Assembly: GCF_030052815.1 (NCBI RefSeq)
Contig: NC_079497.1
Location: forward strand, 16,940,258 to 17,004,257
Direction of reading: 5' to 3'
DNA length: 64,000 bases
From: Hevea brasiliensis
Taxonomy: Eukaryota > Streptophyta > Magnoliopsida > Malpighiales > Euphorbiaceae
Shown here: piece by piece, positions 48,329 to 59,895 of the stretch
Position numbering within the stretch: the stretch's first letter is position 1
Layout of the letters: each line of letters begins with the position of its first letter
Translations under genes and position numbers: made by a program
Notes under the pieces: model-generated
Database searches by the model: none
Seen by the model: the letters and a program-made list of their open reading frames with translations, nothing else
Told to the model about the DNA's origin: nothing

Positions 48329-51300
48329 TGTAACACACCTCACCCGACTACAGTGTAGCCGAGCAAGGCGTGCTACATTCGGTGCCGGAGCACCCTAACT
48401 TATCTTACTTTATTTCTTTAAAAATTTTGTTCTCATTATATTTAATATCGATTATTTTTCGATGGAGAAACTAACGAAGTTTTCCCTATTTTATTATCAT
48501 TTAACGTGTTTTACTATTTACTTGTTTGAAAATTCAATAATATTTTCACAATAAAAATATCATTTATGTTCATCATATTCATCTCACTTTCAATTCTTGT
48601 AATTCACGTCTCATTCATATATCTCAATTTCATATTCATTTTCATGCATTTCCATTCATACACAATTTATATATATAAATTCTTAAGTTTCATTAATTTA
48701 CATGATTTACAGACTGATTACATAAATTCATAATTTACATAATATACAAATTAATTACAATTCTATAATTTACATTTCAACATAATAACTAATTATAATA
48801 TATAAAATACATAATATGATCTATATGGGCCCTATCTACATGCATTGCTGAGAAGGTGACAATCTTGAATACTTCAGACACTTCTGCAGATCAAAACTCT
48901 AAAATCTCTGTTTAGTATTTGCTGGGCTTTAACTTCAGTACCTGCACGAGGGAACAAATCCATCGCGCTAAGCATTGCTGTTTAGTGGTGCAATAATATA
49001 ACAACAAATAATGTATACAAATAAAAATAATTGGAGCATATTTTCTATACTCAAGAATTTTACTGGGTTCATATGAAATTTGCCATACAGTCTATTTTTC
49101 ATCATTTATATTGCTCTCTAGAATCTCTTTTGCATAAGTTTACAATAATAATTTATATAATGTGCACATAAATCTAAATATTTAGTTTATGTTTATTTTA
49201 TTATGGAGGATGCATTCTTAATAATTACTTACGTTATGCTTATTTTGCTAGTCTTTCATTTACTCTCTTCTTCTTTCTATGTGTTATGGATCATTTCGTA
49301 ATAATTAAATTCTTAATACTAGTTTAATACATTTCGGATTTTTCTCACTGATTTATTTAGTTTCTAATATTTTCAACTTATCTCAATAAATTTTTTTGCC
49401 CAGATAACCTATGACAGGCTGACTAAACTGGATAACAGGTTTTTGGCACTGGATACCGCGATGCCTTAGGCCATTATACCATGGGACGCAGAATGTCAAC
49501 CACGTATGCAATCAGTATGGCTAAAAAGCCATGATAACATCAATATGCCTAAAAGCCATGATAACATATAATTGACATAAAAGCCATGAATACGGGCATA
49601 AAAGCTATGAATACGGGCATAAAGCCATGAATACAGGCATAAAGCCTTTCACAGTACTGCTATAATAATACCCTATTGGCATGCCAAACTATCCAATCTG
49701 ACACACATGTCTAGGCAATACAAGGGCATATAATATCATTAAATATTAATATATTGTGTTTTATGACTTTATTATTTTATGATAATTTCAATTATAATTT
49801 ATACATTTATTTGATTATTTATATGATCACAATTCACATCAATTATCCTTTTATACCATTGTACTCAAAGTACTTTTCCTTTTTACAATAATGAGAACTA
49901 GTGTCTCATTCATACATTAATATGGTTCATTTATTCATTCATTATGTTATTCATATTGATCATAATTCAAAACAATGATTCACATGTACCATTGTATTCA
50001 AAACATTTTTCCTTTCTCATTTATTCATTTTATGAATTCTATTTGTGATGGGCATATAAGCCCTAACTAACTATTCACATCAATTAGGTGGCTTACTTTT
50101 CATGTTTCAAACAATCCATGAACATTTCATGGATTTTAAATTTATGGCCTTAATTTCCCTTTAACAATATAGTTCTTACACTTTGTGCCTTTGTACTACT
50201 ATTCACATTACTATTTACTCAAATTATTGACTTTTTAATACATAATAAATTTATTGAACCTAAGTTTTTCAAGATACCACATTTTGCATTTTATTTTTAT
50301 TGGTATTGATTTCCAATACCATTTCAAAGCTTATCTTATGTTATTCAAAATTTTCATATTTTATACCCTAGGTTTACTGTTCCATTGGTCATTTGTATAG
50401 TAGGAATTTGACAAAAATATCTTCATGAAAGTTGTTCCTTACTGTCTCTAGTTATATATTTTTTTTTGAATCACTTTATTTGGAGTTTTGTAGCTCAAGT
50501 TATGGTCATTTTACCATAACTGGCCGGATTGACCTGTACCTAGAATTTTTGGGCAATTTGGTTCTGCCAGATTTGGTAACCTAAGTTTGGTTGGCAATTT
50601 GACTAGGTTATGATTAGAATTTGGATTTTTGTTCCTCATGAAAGTTGTAGGGATATGTCTCAGCTTTTTACTGGTAAAATTTGAGATCAATTGGACCCTT
50701 CTACACTAAGTTATGACCAAATGAATAAACACTATTCATTTGGTCATTTTGCCCAGGCAGAATGCAAGTCACCCGGATTAGGGTAATTTTAGGTCAACTT
50801 GGTTTGGTTTTCTAGGCAGGGTTTCTTCACCAAAGTTGTGCTATTATGTGTCTAGTTTCATGTTCAATTGGCCTTGCACCAATTAAACCTATACAACTCC
50901 ATTTATGGCTGTCCAAACCTACTGGACTTACAATCAGTCCTGCAGGTTACCAAGGGTAGCATGCCTAAGTTCAACTCTAACATCCTTACTCACTTCAATT
51001 CCTCCTCACACACATTCAAATGTTCACTAATTTACCATTACAATGTTAATATACTATTACATAAGCAAAACTCTAATTTTTCACAAACCCTAATTCCCAA
51101 AGTGTCCATTTCATGCTATCCATGCAATCTAACACATCCAATCACAAATACCTACTAAGCATCTCCAATAAACACATTTTACTTCATTTAAATTCATCAA
51201 TTCCCATAGGTACACATGCTGACAAAAATCATTCTTCCATCAAACATGAATAATTTCTCAAATTTTTCTTGTAATTCTTTCCATTTTCATGCTCAAATTT

Positions 51301-52193
51301 AAGTTTACTAAAAGAATATGGAAGAAAGTAGCACTAACCTTGACTTGGCTCTTTCTCTTTCTTGTCAACTTCAATTTTTCTTCAATATTTTACTTTCAAT
51401 CTTCTTACCATAAGCAAATATGAAGTTTTTGTTTTGGAAACTAGCTAATTTATGAAGATTTATCAAGGATTTAAAGCTTGAGAATTGAAAGAAAATGGAG
51501 GAAAAGTGGGAAGAAGGGTTCAGCCATCATGAAAATTAAGGAAGAAGATGGTGTTTTTAAATTAATTTTGACTCATTTTTATGGTCTTCTTTATCTCTTA
51601 ATGAGCATTTGTTAATTCCCCATTGGTCTTCACTTTTTATGATGTCATTATTTCTATTAAATTTTCTTCTTTTCCTTTCTTCTTTCTTTAACTCATTTCT
51701 AATTAAATTTTTACTAATAGTTATTTATATTTTAGATCATAATAATTATTTACTTAACTGGACAAGTTGGCCAAAAATCATTTCTGAAGATGAAATGACC
51801 AAAATGCCCTCCGTTTGGCTTAACAGACTAAAATTGTCTGTACCCATTGAAAAATTTTTCTAAGCCTTTTCTTGGCATTCTAATGCTATAGAAACCTCAA
51901 TGACTCTTCTCTGGAGTCTCAAAAATCATTTTATGAATTTTCTCCCGGGTCTAGGGCTCCTAGTTGCGAGAACCGCAACTTCCCACTGCGTTACCCATCG
52001 TTAGGGCACCGGTTCATTTAACTTGGTTTTATTTTATTTCTAAAATTTTTCCTAAATTTTTCTTATTAATATTTGAGTTAATTATGGTTCCTCACTTTAG
52101 TTTAAATATTTTTCTAGACGTTCTAGCTATCCGGACTGACACCGGTCACCGGAACAGTAGAATGTACGAAATTGCTACAGGGAGGGTGTTACA
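48329..52193 (-). mobile_element. Inverted solo LTR of the same ~4-kb family, TSD AATTA
   Basis: It begins TGTAACACACC and ends GGGTGTTACA, flanked by AATTA at 48324-48328 and 52194-52198. That gives 3,865 bp with a perfect 5-bp target-site duplication. Read on the minus strand it starts TGTAACACCCTCCCTGTAGC and then matches the 40693 LTR, including TACATTCTACTGTT. Its minus-strand end matches the end of that LTR at 53365-53452 (AATGTAGCACGCCTT). It has therefore inserted into a relative in the opposite orientation. Several short blocks near 49500-49650 repeat AAAGCCATGAATACGGGCAT. Confidence 0.8.
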
Positions 52194-53452
52194 AATTAAT
52201 TAGACAAAGACAGACTCTAGAAATTGCAAAATTCTGGACCTTGAGAAAGATTCATAAAATAACTTAGCATATGATATGAAATAAAATAGAATTCTTTGTT
52301 AAGCATAAAAATGACATGAATTAACGAAACTATAGGTATGAAATAACATTATTTTTTCCAAAGTACACCTAGACTCATTTATATAGTTTGGATAGATTGG
52401 TATACTAATTAGGGACTACATATTATAGTACTGCCCACAGGGATAATCATTGACAGACAATATGCGTCTAAGATGATTGTTTTACTGGCTTTATGCCTGC
52501 CCAATGGCCATAGTGCCAATTTTTATTATTACTGGCTTATGCCTGCCCGCTGGCCTTGTGCCTGATATGACCGTTATATACTGGGTAGACATACGGATAT
52601 TTGACTAGTATACTCCTGTGTATCCAGACTTTATAGTCTGTCATAGGTTACTTGGGCACAGTTATGAGAAATAAAAATTTAAATGTAAATAAGTACATGA
52701 GAAACCATTAATATGAAGTATATAAGACCGAATATGAATTACATGAATAGAAAGATCCTGATTAACTTAATTGCTTCCAAAGTTTTATAAACATGTAAAA
52801 GACTGTAAATTCATATAATTATATATTTCTTTCTAATGATATACGCAGGATAATAATTTCAATTATTTAGATATTTTTATTTCAATTTATGCACCATTAA
52901 GCAATATGCTTAGCGCGTTGGTTCTTACCACGCGTAGGTACTGGAGGGCAGCAGTAACAGTAGAGCTTAGACCGGACTTGGACCAGATCTGCTATAGTGT
53001 GGGTTGTCACCTCATCAGATATTTTTGATAGGGCTCATGTACATATTAGATTTTGCATTTTGGTATTGTATGTAATTAAATGATGTAAATAATTTTGGGT
53101 TGTATATAAATTATAAATTATTGTATATGTAAACTTTATATGAATGAAATGTAATTTATTTTCTTGAAATTGATATGAGCATGAGAAGTGATATGATGAA
53201 TGAATAGATGAAATGGATATATATTGTTTTAACAGGTAACATGAAACCCACCATGCACTAATAGAACATAGGGGACTCTGTCTGGGTCTCCATAAAAATA
53301 AAATGGGATAAAAAAAAATTTCTACAAGTGTGATAATAAAATTAAATGGATATTAAATTAATATTGTAAATGATAAGACAGGATAGAGTGTTCCGGTATC
53401 GAATGTAGCACGCCTTACTTGGCTACACTGCAGACGGAAGAGGAGTGTTACA

Positions 53453-54108
53453 TACCTTTTTGATCTCCACATATCTCTTAACGGCATCTTGAGATCAAGA
53501 GGAGTCCAAACTATGGAGATATTCGGATTGTGGAAGCAAGATAGGTAGAATGTAGGTACCTCAGTAATTAATGATCGGGTTAGGGATGACTGTCTAGCGA
53601 TGTAATATGATCTTGTGGAAATGAAATGGATTTTTATTTAAGCTTGATTTTATTTTATTTATTTATTTATTCTGTTTTTATTTTTTTATTATGTTCTTTA
53701 TTATTTGCATTTTCTGATTGTCCTTCTGATCCCTCTCCTCTCTAATTGACTCTTCAGCCAATCTCTTTCGTCTGGACCCTTCTACTATCTGATCTCTGGC
53801 CATAATTCTTTCAACTGATCTTTTCTGTCTGGACCCTTCTACTATCCTATCTCTTGGTGCACATAAAAAATTGGGATACAATTAAATTTTTCACTGATCG
53901 ATGCACTGCTTAGGGTCTCGCAAGCATTTAATGCCCGGATCTCTATAAATAGGGGAGGGGGCTCAAGTCATTTTCACTTTTGCTCTCGTTTTCTCCCCTC
54001 AAGCCTTTCAACAACTCTCTCTCAATTTCCTAGCTTTTCTGACACTGATTTTCGGTCAGGTAATAGTTTTGATCTTTTTTCGATCGTTTTTACCTTCATT
54101 GCCTGAAA
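53453..54108 (+). promoter_or_regulatory. Retroelement leader with TATA box
   Basis: TATAAATA at 53944-53951 is followed by a G-rich then pyrimidine-rich leader of ~150 bp running to the decayed gag-like frame at 54109. Upstream, a ~66-bp unit containing CTGGACCCTTCTACTATC is present twice (53770-53860). The segment is probably the U3/R end of an LTR or a 5' leader, but no LTR boundary was found. Confidence 0.4.
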
Positions 54109-55600
54109 ATGAGTGGCATCGTTGGTCAGAGAGTTGCAAGCCCACCTTTCATTCACTTTTTGTGGACTTCTGAAGAAGGTGATGAGGCTAGACCAAGTGG
54201 GCGATCTAAAACTATTGCAGTTATCATTCCGACCACTATTCAGCCTGCCGAATTGAGTTGGCAGTAGGCTCTAGTCGTGAGAAGAGAGCCTCTGCTCGTG
54301 GACGAGCTCTTCTCAATCCTTGGGATGTCTGATCTCGAACTAATAAGCCAAGAGTTCAATCTCCCAATTGACTCATTTGAGCTCATTTGATGCCACAGGG
54401 ATCTTTGAGCTGATCACTTTTTCGATGAAGTAGATCTGATTATAGTGTATGAAGAACAATTGAAGGTCGGCCTATAGTTTTCTCTGGAGCAATTTTACAA
54501 GGATGTCCTGAGGTACCATTGAGTTTGCGTTGCCCAAGTGCAGCCAAACTTCTGGCAAACTCTGGTGGCCTTTAGAGGATTATGCTGAGCTAAAGGACTT
54601 GAGCCTATAGTGAAGGTCTTCGCTAAACTACACAGACTTGCTCGGTGAAAAGATGATGAATTTTGGTTCTTCCAAGCGAAGTCGAACTGTGGACTCTTCA
54701 CCAATCTCCCTTCCTTACTAAAAGGCTAAAAAGATCGGTTCTTCGTCCTCTGGAGTAAAGATCCCCATGGCTTCGAGGGGATCCCATGAAGTTGGAATTA
54801 TTTGGATGAAAGGCTCGAAAAAAAGATCGTTCTAAATGATGTCGAGGATGCCATGGTGAATGAGCTCAAAAATTAGGCGATCTCTCATAGATATTCATGC
54901 TTGGACGTGAACATGACCAAACTGAAGTGGTGGATGATGAACGTGATTGCCCATGAGAACATCCAGTTGTAACTCTCTAATCTAGGCCTGGGATGGGTAA
55001 AACCCGAATCTGTAGTCTCTTAGTCCTAGCGATCTCACTAACCTATTTTTCTATATAGGTATGGCGAGAGATGAGGCTGCGAAAGAAACCCAAAAATGAA
55101 AGAGGGAGCTCACCAAGAAGGTGTTGGAAATAAAGGAGGTTGCTGCCGCTGCTAAGGCCCAGAGACGAGCTCAGGTAGAAGTGCTAAGCTCCCCATTTTG
55201 AACTCAAGAGCAACCGACCCCAAAAGTGCAGATCCTTACTGCGGAGCCTCCCACTCAACCTACCGAGCCTCCTTCTTAACCTCCGGTCTCTTCGACGTAG
55301 AGATTGGATCCTTTGGGTAGGCAGTCCTGGTCGGCCGACCACTCTCCTGAGGTGCCCAAGTCTTACTTAAATCACTAGAGAGGAACCGCTTGGGCACTTC
55401 AATGTGCATCCCTGAAGATTGAACTCGGATGGGCCTAGAGAGCATGAAGGATCTCCTCACTCAAATGATGAACTTAGGTTTGGAGGCGGTTGCGAACCTA
55501 CACATGCTCAGAAAAAAGGCCATTCTCTTAAGGAGGGAGATCTCAAAGGCGGTCCAGGATGAAAAGATCGGAAAACAATTGAACATAAATATGCCTTGCA
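54109..55600 (+). pseudogene. Decayed gag-like ORF of a gypsy-type element (Transposase_28 / 'putative gypsy type transposon' family)
   Basis: A single frame from ATG 54109 stays readable for ~285 codons but contains about ten in-frame stops and no frameshift. Recognisable pieces include QPNFWQTLVAFRGLC, KDDEFWFFQAKS, GLFTNLPSLLKG and DRFFVLWSKD. These fit the plant domain with the pattern P-x-x-W-x-x-L-x-A-F, W-x-F and L-x-x-x-P-x-S-x-K-x-W-K-x-x-F-F. After a likely intron ending at ~55059 (CTATATAG), a second frame beginning MARDEAAKET runs Lys/Glu/Ala-rich and probably coiled-coil, then Pro-rich, also with stops. In Tat/Ogre-like elements such an extra ORF precedes or replaces gag. The stops all fit transition mutations. 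It is not functional. Confidence 0.6.
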
Positions 55601-55619
55601 TCAGATGACCTCAAAACTT

Positions 55620-55844
55620 GAATATTTATTTGGAAAGCAACTTAGAACATCGCTGAGTTTGAAAAAGTGACCTGGGATTGGACTGTAATTTAAGCGGCAC
55701 ATTGGGATCAGGTAATGTTTGGATCGGGACTTAAGAATGACACTTCATGAAATTAAAACCACATTACAGCCTACAAAGTGAAAACCATCATATGTTGATT
55801 ATACGAATTGTAAATTTAATGGTTGGCCAAAATATGATGTCTAC
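55620..55844 (-). mobile_element. 3' LTR fragment of a Tat/Ogre-like element with adjoining polypurine tract
   Basis: On the minus strand an LTR start TGTAGACATCATATTTTGGC (from 55844) is preceded directly by the purine-rich GTAAAGAGAGGCAGC (55845-55859 on plus as its complement). A purine tract abutting a TGTAGA start is the normal polypurine-tract/3' LTR junction. The LTR is cut short at about 55620, where the oppositely oriented gag-like sequence begins. Confidence 0.55.
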
Positions 55845-56003
55845 AGCTGCCTCTCTTTACATGTTTTCTATTGGAGAGAATGAAATTCCCTTATGTAGGA
55901 AACATATAAAGATATAGAACCATATTTTGGATGGACTGAAGAAAAATAAAATATTGCAATGCTAAAAATTGAAAAAAATGCTAGGAATTAAAAATGCTGA
56001 AAA

Positions 56004-56640
56004 TTGAAATCAACTTAAATCTTGATGGTAGAAAAATTAAATTGTTGAAAACTAAATACTAAGATTTAAAAAAAAAAAATCAACTTGGATCTTGAATCCA
56101 GAGGATGATAACAGAAAATTAAAATCAACTTGGATCTTGAATCCAGAGGTTGATAACAAAAAAGCAAATTGCTGAAAATTAAATCAACTTGGATCTTGAA
56201 TCCAAAGGTTGATAACAAAGATTAAATTGCTGAAAATTAAAATCAACTTAGATCTTGAATCCAGAGGTTGATAACTGAAAATTAAATTGTTGAAAATTAA
56301 AATCAACTTGGATCTTGAATCCAGAGGTTGATAACAGAATTGCTGAAAATTAAAATCAACTTGGATCTTGAATCCAGAGGTTGATAACAGAATTGCTAAA
56401 AATTAAAATCAACTTGGATCTTGAATCCAGAGGTTGATAATAGAAAAGTAAATTACAGGAAAATAAAATCAACTTGGATCTTGAATCTAGGGGTTGATAA
56501 TAGAAAAGTAAAGTGCTAAAAATTAAAATTAAATTAGATCTTGAATCCCGATGTTGATAACTGAAAATTAAATTGTGGAAAATTAAAAATCAACTTGATG
56601 GCAGGAAAAATTAAATTGTTGAAAAGTAAGTGTAAAGAAA
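56004..56640 (-). repeat. Tandem array, ~53-60-bp units, ~11 copies
   Basis: The unit reads AATCAACTTGGATCTTGAAT, CCAGAGGTTGATAACAG, then AAATTGCTGAAAATTA. Copies start near 56081, 56126, 56185, 56244, 56304, 56357, 56410, 56470, 56530 and 56590. Central copies are nearly identical and outer ones are degraded, typical of recent slippage or unequal exchange. Each contains GGAT(CTTGA)ATCC, a short dyad. Confidence 0.85.
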
Positions 56641-56924
56641 ACAATTAACTGTTACTAAGGATAAATGAATATGTTGACTTTGAATTTTAATTTCTTGTTG
56701 ATGAATAAGTTTTTTATAAGTATACCTTGATGCTCAGAATACAAAGCAGACCTGATGCAAGATGTTCATCCAATCAAAAGTTTACTTAAGGCGATCCTAA
56801 AGCTAAATGATTGACGGGAGAGGCAAGAACAAACCCAAAGATGTGGCTTGTTAGCTATCCACATTTTGTTATTTAGACATGTTGGTTATGGGGAGTGATT
56901 TCTTCCATTTTTAACCTGTTTTCT

Positions 56925-57110
56925 TAGGAGTGCCTTTTCAGGTCTTTGCTCCTAGATTTTTTTTTTCTCACTTTTTTTCAGGATGCCCTTTCGGGTTTTC
57001 ATCCTTTCCTCATTTTGTAGAGAGTGCTCTTACGGGTTTGCGCCTTCTTTCTCATATTTTGCTAGGAGCTCCCTTTCGGGTTTTCACTCCTACACCCTTT
57101 TTTTTTTTTA
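56925..57110 (-). repeat. Short tandem array, ~40-50-bp units, four copies
   Basis: Four units with the pattern (G)AGTGCCCTTTCGGGTTTTCACTCCT followed by a T-rich tail, near 56930, 56982, 57022 and 57067. The unit begins and ends with partly complementary AGTGC...(G)CTCC-type ends. Confidence 0.7.
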
Positions 57111-57508
57111 GTCCAAGCCCTTTGGAAGTATCCTGTGTTAGCGTGCTGATCGTCTGCTAGTTATTTATCCCCTGCAATCTCAAAGCAATATATAAAGTTA
57201 CCTGTGATTAAATTCTTACCTTATAATAAAACTTTGATAAATTAATAGTGCATGAACCAAAGTAAACAGACTAGAAGTGAATTATGCATAAAATATGAGA
57301 ATATTTGTATTATGGTTTTGATGTAAAGGGAATGCACAGAAGGCATACAAAAAGGAAAAATCCCACGAATTCCTTTCAATTAACTTTTAAGACCCCTTAA
57401 TTGCCAGAGATTTAAGCAATCTTCAGAAGAACCCTTGTGTCAAGTTGCCTTCCAACTTTGAGCAGTTTACTCCTTATTCCTCCTTTATTGGTCCTACCAG
57501 AAGCGCCC

Positions 57509-59354
57509 TGTTATGACCCAACCTATGGGCTAGACGAGCACTAGAACTTGTGAAAGCCTAAAGCCCCCGAGGCCTGTATTATCCTAACTATTCCTTAACC
57601 CAATTCTAAGGCCCATATTGAGCCCAATTTCAAGAAATTAACTGGACAGAGTCCGGCCATAATATGGACCATCCAACGGGGAGTTTTTTACAGACCCAAT
57701 CTGTAAGCACAATATATATCATAATTTGGGGAGCTCAGCTCACCCTCCACATGCTCATTACAATACTGTTTAAAATGGGAGCTCAGCTCTCTTGTTCAAC
57801 CCAATAATCATCCATGCATACTCATATATCATGCTTACAATTCCAGTTGATACGTATATTACAGATCCAAATGAATACATCACTAATAATAATAATACAT
57901 GCAGAGTTTTAGAACAGAATAAAAGAACAAAATATAATTAAATGCCGATAGTAGACCTGTGAAGAAAAGAGCAGGTTAAACTCAATAAAGGACCTCCTGT
58001 ATCCTGAAAAAATAGGTGAACAGGAATGAGGGTTCGACTCAGAGAGTAAAATACCGATTTTAAGTACAATTCTATAGCTATCTAAAGCTAATGCATTCTA
58101 AAGAGTGGAATGCAACACCTTCATAGTTTTCATACAAATCACATCATAAACAATAAAAAGGGTAATTTGGAGCACTCACACACCCATATAATATTCAAAT
58201 AGTACATATATGGGAGCTGATCCCCTATACAGCTCTCTTAATCTGACCTCTACCAGTGAGTACATTTCAAGCCCGACTTTCGCTTAATAGACCAAATGCG
58301 GGGGCCAGCGAGATCATCTCGAGCCGTGCCTACCCTGGCTTATCCATAAAAGGATCAGGTCCTAGCGGGTCAAGCTCCAGCTGCGCCTACCCGTCCTGTC
58401 TATATCCAATATCACACACCACATGCACGTCAACACACACGCATACTGTTCCAAATTACCACAAAACAACATTCATAACATTTTATCAAATAAAGTTGCA
58501 ATATAAAATGTGCCTAGTATTTAATTACATAAATATATATATTTATAAGTGATGCATGGGCATACCTGAATATATAATAATATTGAAATTATAATTAAAA
58601 TTAATATTTTACTAACAGAAGTAAACCGAGGTCACTGTAGTGGTTGGGCAAAGGTGGAAGACTGTCCTTGCTCACCTGACAATTACATTACAATTATTTA
58701 ATATAATTGACTCAATACAAGTTTAAAAAGAACCAAAGACACCCTAAGTTGTGCTGAAAATTTAGCAGAGTTCTCCCTATACCTAGGACCTACCCAACCT
58801 GCAAAGTAGTTCAAATCACACTTCTAAAGCCACAAATCATCTCAATAACAACACATGGCCCCTCCTGGGCCCTCCAACTCAGGCAAATCTCACATAATCT
58901 AATAATTCAATTATAAGGTTTAAAACAAATATTTTGCAAAAGTCATTCTAGCTAGCTCTAAAAATTCTAAATTTTGTCTCGCGGTCCTTAGCAATATTAT
59001 AGAGCTAACGCAAAAGGAATTATAAGTTTTAAGCTACCCACGAATATTTTATGGAATTTTATTCTAAACCTAGCACTATAAATTTGAAGAAACTCAGAGT
59101 TCGGGTTTACCTATGTTAATTCTAACACTTGGAACGCGTCCGCAATGTTTAAAAATGGTGGGGTAGCCTATAACTTTAACCTAGATTAGAAGTGATTTCG
59201 GCAGCTTATCTGCTCGGCCCGAAATTACAGATCCGAGCGATGATCAAATTGTCATGAAACGAAAGTACGTACGCAAAGCCCGCAACACTAGGGTTTAGAC
59301 TAAAATATTTATATTTACATATAAAATAATTATTTAAAAATTAAGGGCATCACA
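57509..59354 (-). mobile_element. 3' LTR of a Ty3/gypsy chromovirus
   Basis: On plus it begins TGTTATGACCC and ends GGGCATCACA, so on minus it runs TGTGATGCCC...GGGTCATAACA, 1,846 bp. Directly beyond its minus-strand start lies a polypurine tract (GTAAGGGGGAGAGAA) and then the end of a pol frame, which fixes the orientation and identifies it as the 3' LTR. It is the same family as the solo LTR at 1991-4856. Confidence 0.75.
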
Positions 59355-59369
59355 TTCTCTCCCCCTTAC
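59355..59369 (-). other. Polypurine tract of the chromovirus
   Basis: On the minus strand GTAAGGGGGAGAGAA abuts the LTR start TGTGATGCCC. This tract would prime plus-strand DNA synthesis. Confidence 0.7.
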
Positions 59370-59419
59370 AGAAAATTCGTCCTCAAATTTTACACAAGGC
59401 ATAATAAAGAATTATAAGA

Positions 59420-59895
59420 TTACATAGTGGACAAGTACGAGTACTTGTTGCGCATGTCCTGCTTTGACTCCCAGGTACACTTTTCTACCGACTGGCTCCT
59501 CAACAAAACCTTAACCATAGGGATCTGTTTTGACTTAGCTACCTCATCTGAAAGTTCACTATGGCTACTGGCTGCTCTTCGAAGGTTAGGTTTTCCTTTA
59601 ACTCCATTGTATCGGGTTGTAACATATGGGAAGGATCAGGTACGTACTTCCTAAGCATGGAAATGTGAAACACTAGGTGGACGTGAGAAAAGCTTGGTGG
59701 TAACTCCAACAGATAGGCCTCTACTCTAACTCCATCAGTAATATCAAAAGGCCCTATGTATCAGGATGCGACCTTGCCCTTCTTCCCAAATCTCATAACT
59801 CCCTTCATCGGAGAGACCTTCATGAATACATAATCGCTCACTGCAAACTCTAAATCCTTTTGCCTAGGATTTGGATAGCTCTTTTGTCTACTATA
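59420..59895 (-). pseudogene. 3' end of chromovirus pol: integrase C-terminus and chromodomain, decayed
   Basis: On the minus strand one frame reads KSYPNPRQKDLEF, then DYVFMKVSPMKGVMRFGKKG, an in-frame stop, YIGPFDI, then FHISMLRKYVPDPSHML. This is the standard end of plant gypsy integrase. After one frame change it continues IPMVKVLLRSQSVEKCTWES and ends at TAA (59420-59422), the pattern of the integrase-linked chromodomain (VKVLWR...VEEATWE). At least one stop and one frameshift make it non-functional. A sequence closely matching the usual GAGGACGAAATTT spacer lies between it and the polypurine tract. The upstream parts of pol are missing. Confidence 0.75.

Larger units (their letters stand above)
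40693..53452 (+). mobile_element. Nested solo LTR of a ~4-kb gypsy-type family (TGTAACGCCC...GTGTTACA), host of two insertions
   Basis: The LTR starts TGTAACGCCCTCACTTTAGG at 40693 and ends GGAGTGTTACA at 53452. Its own sequence is 40693-43283, about 48165-48328 and 52199-53452, roughly 4.0 kb in all, close to the 3.87-kb inverted family member at 48329-52193. The three pieces read continuously when aligned with the ~200-bp repeats and with that inverted copy. The gaps are a TGTAGA-family LTR and the inverted copy. No 5-bp target-site duplication is seen (GTAAT on the left, TACCT on the right), so it may be one LTR of a larger broken element. A TATA motif lies at 41302. Confidence 0.65.
55861..57508 (-). 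mobile_element. 3' untranslated region of the Tat/Ogre-like element
   Basis: Lies on the internal side of the polypurine tract at 55845-55859. It carries two separate tandem arrays (56004-56640 and 56925-57110) and no coding frame. In Tat-lineage elements the stretch between pol and the 3' LTR is known to be long, variable and rich in tandem repeats, which fits. The right limit is where the chromovirus LTR starts. Confidence 0.45.

Noticed and set aside
53678..53881. Minus-strand frame with a repeated RDxIVEGSRxKR motif
   Set aside because: The protein repeat simply reflects a ~66-bp DNA duplication in a retroelement leader. There is no start context and no conserved partner.
58256..58552. 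Open frame of 98 codons on plus
   Set aside because: Lies inside the chromovirus LTR on the strand opposite to the element, and is Ser- and Thr-rich low-complexity.
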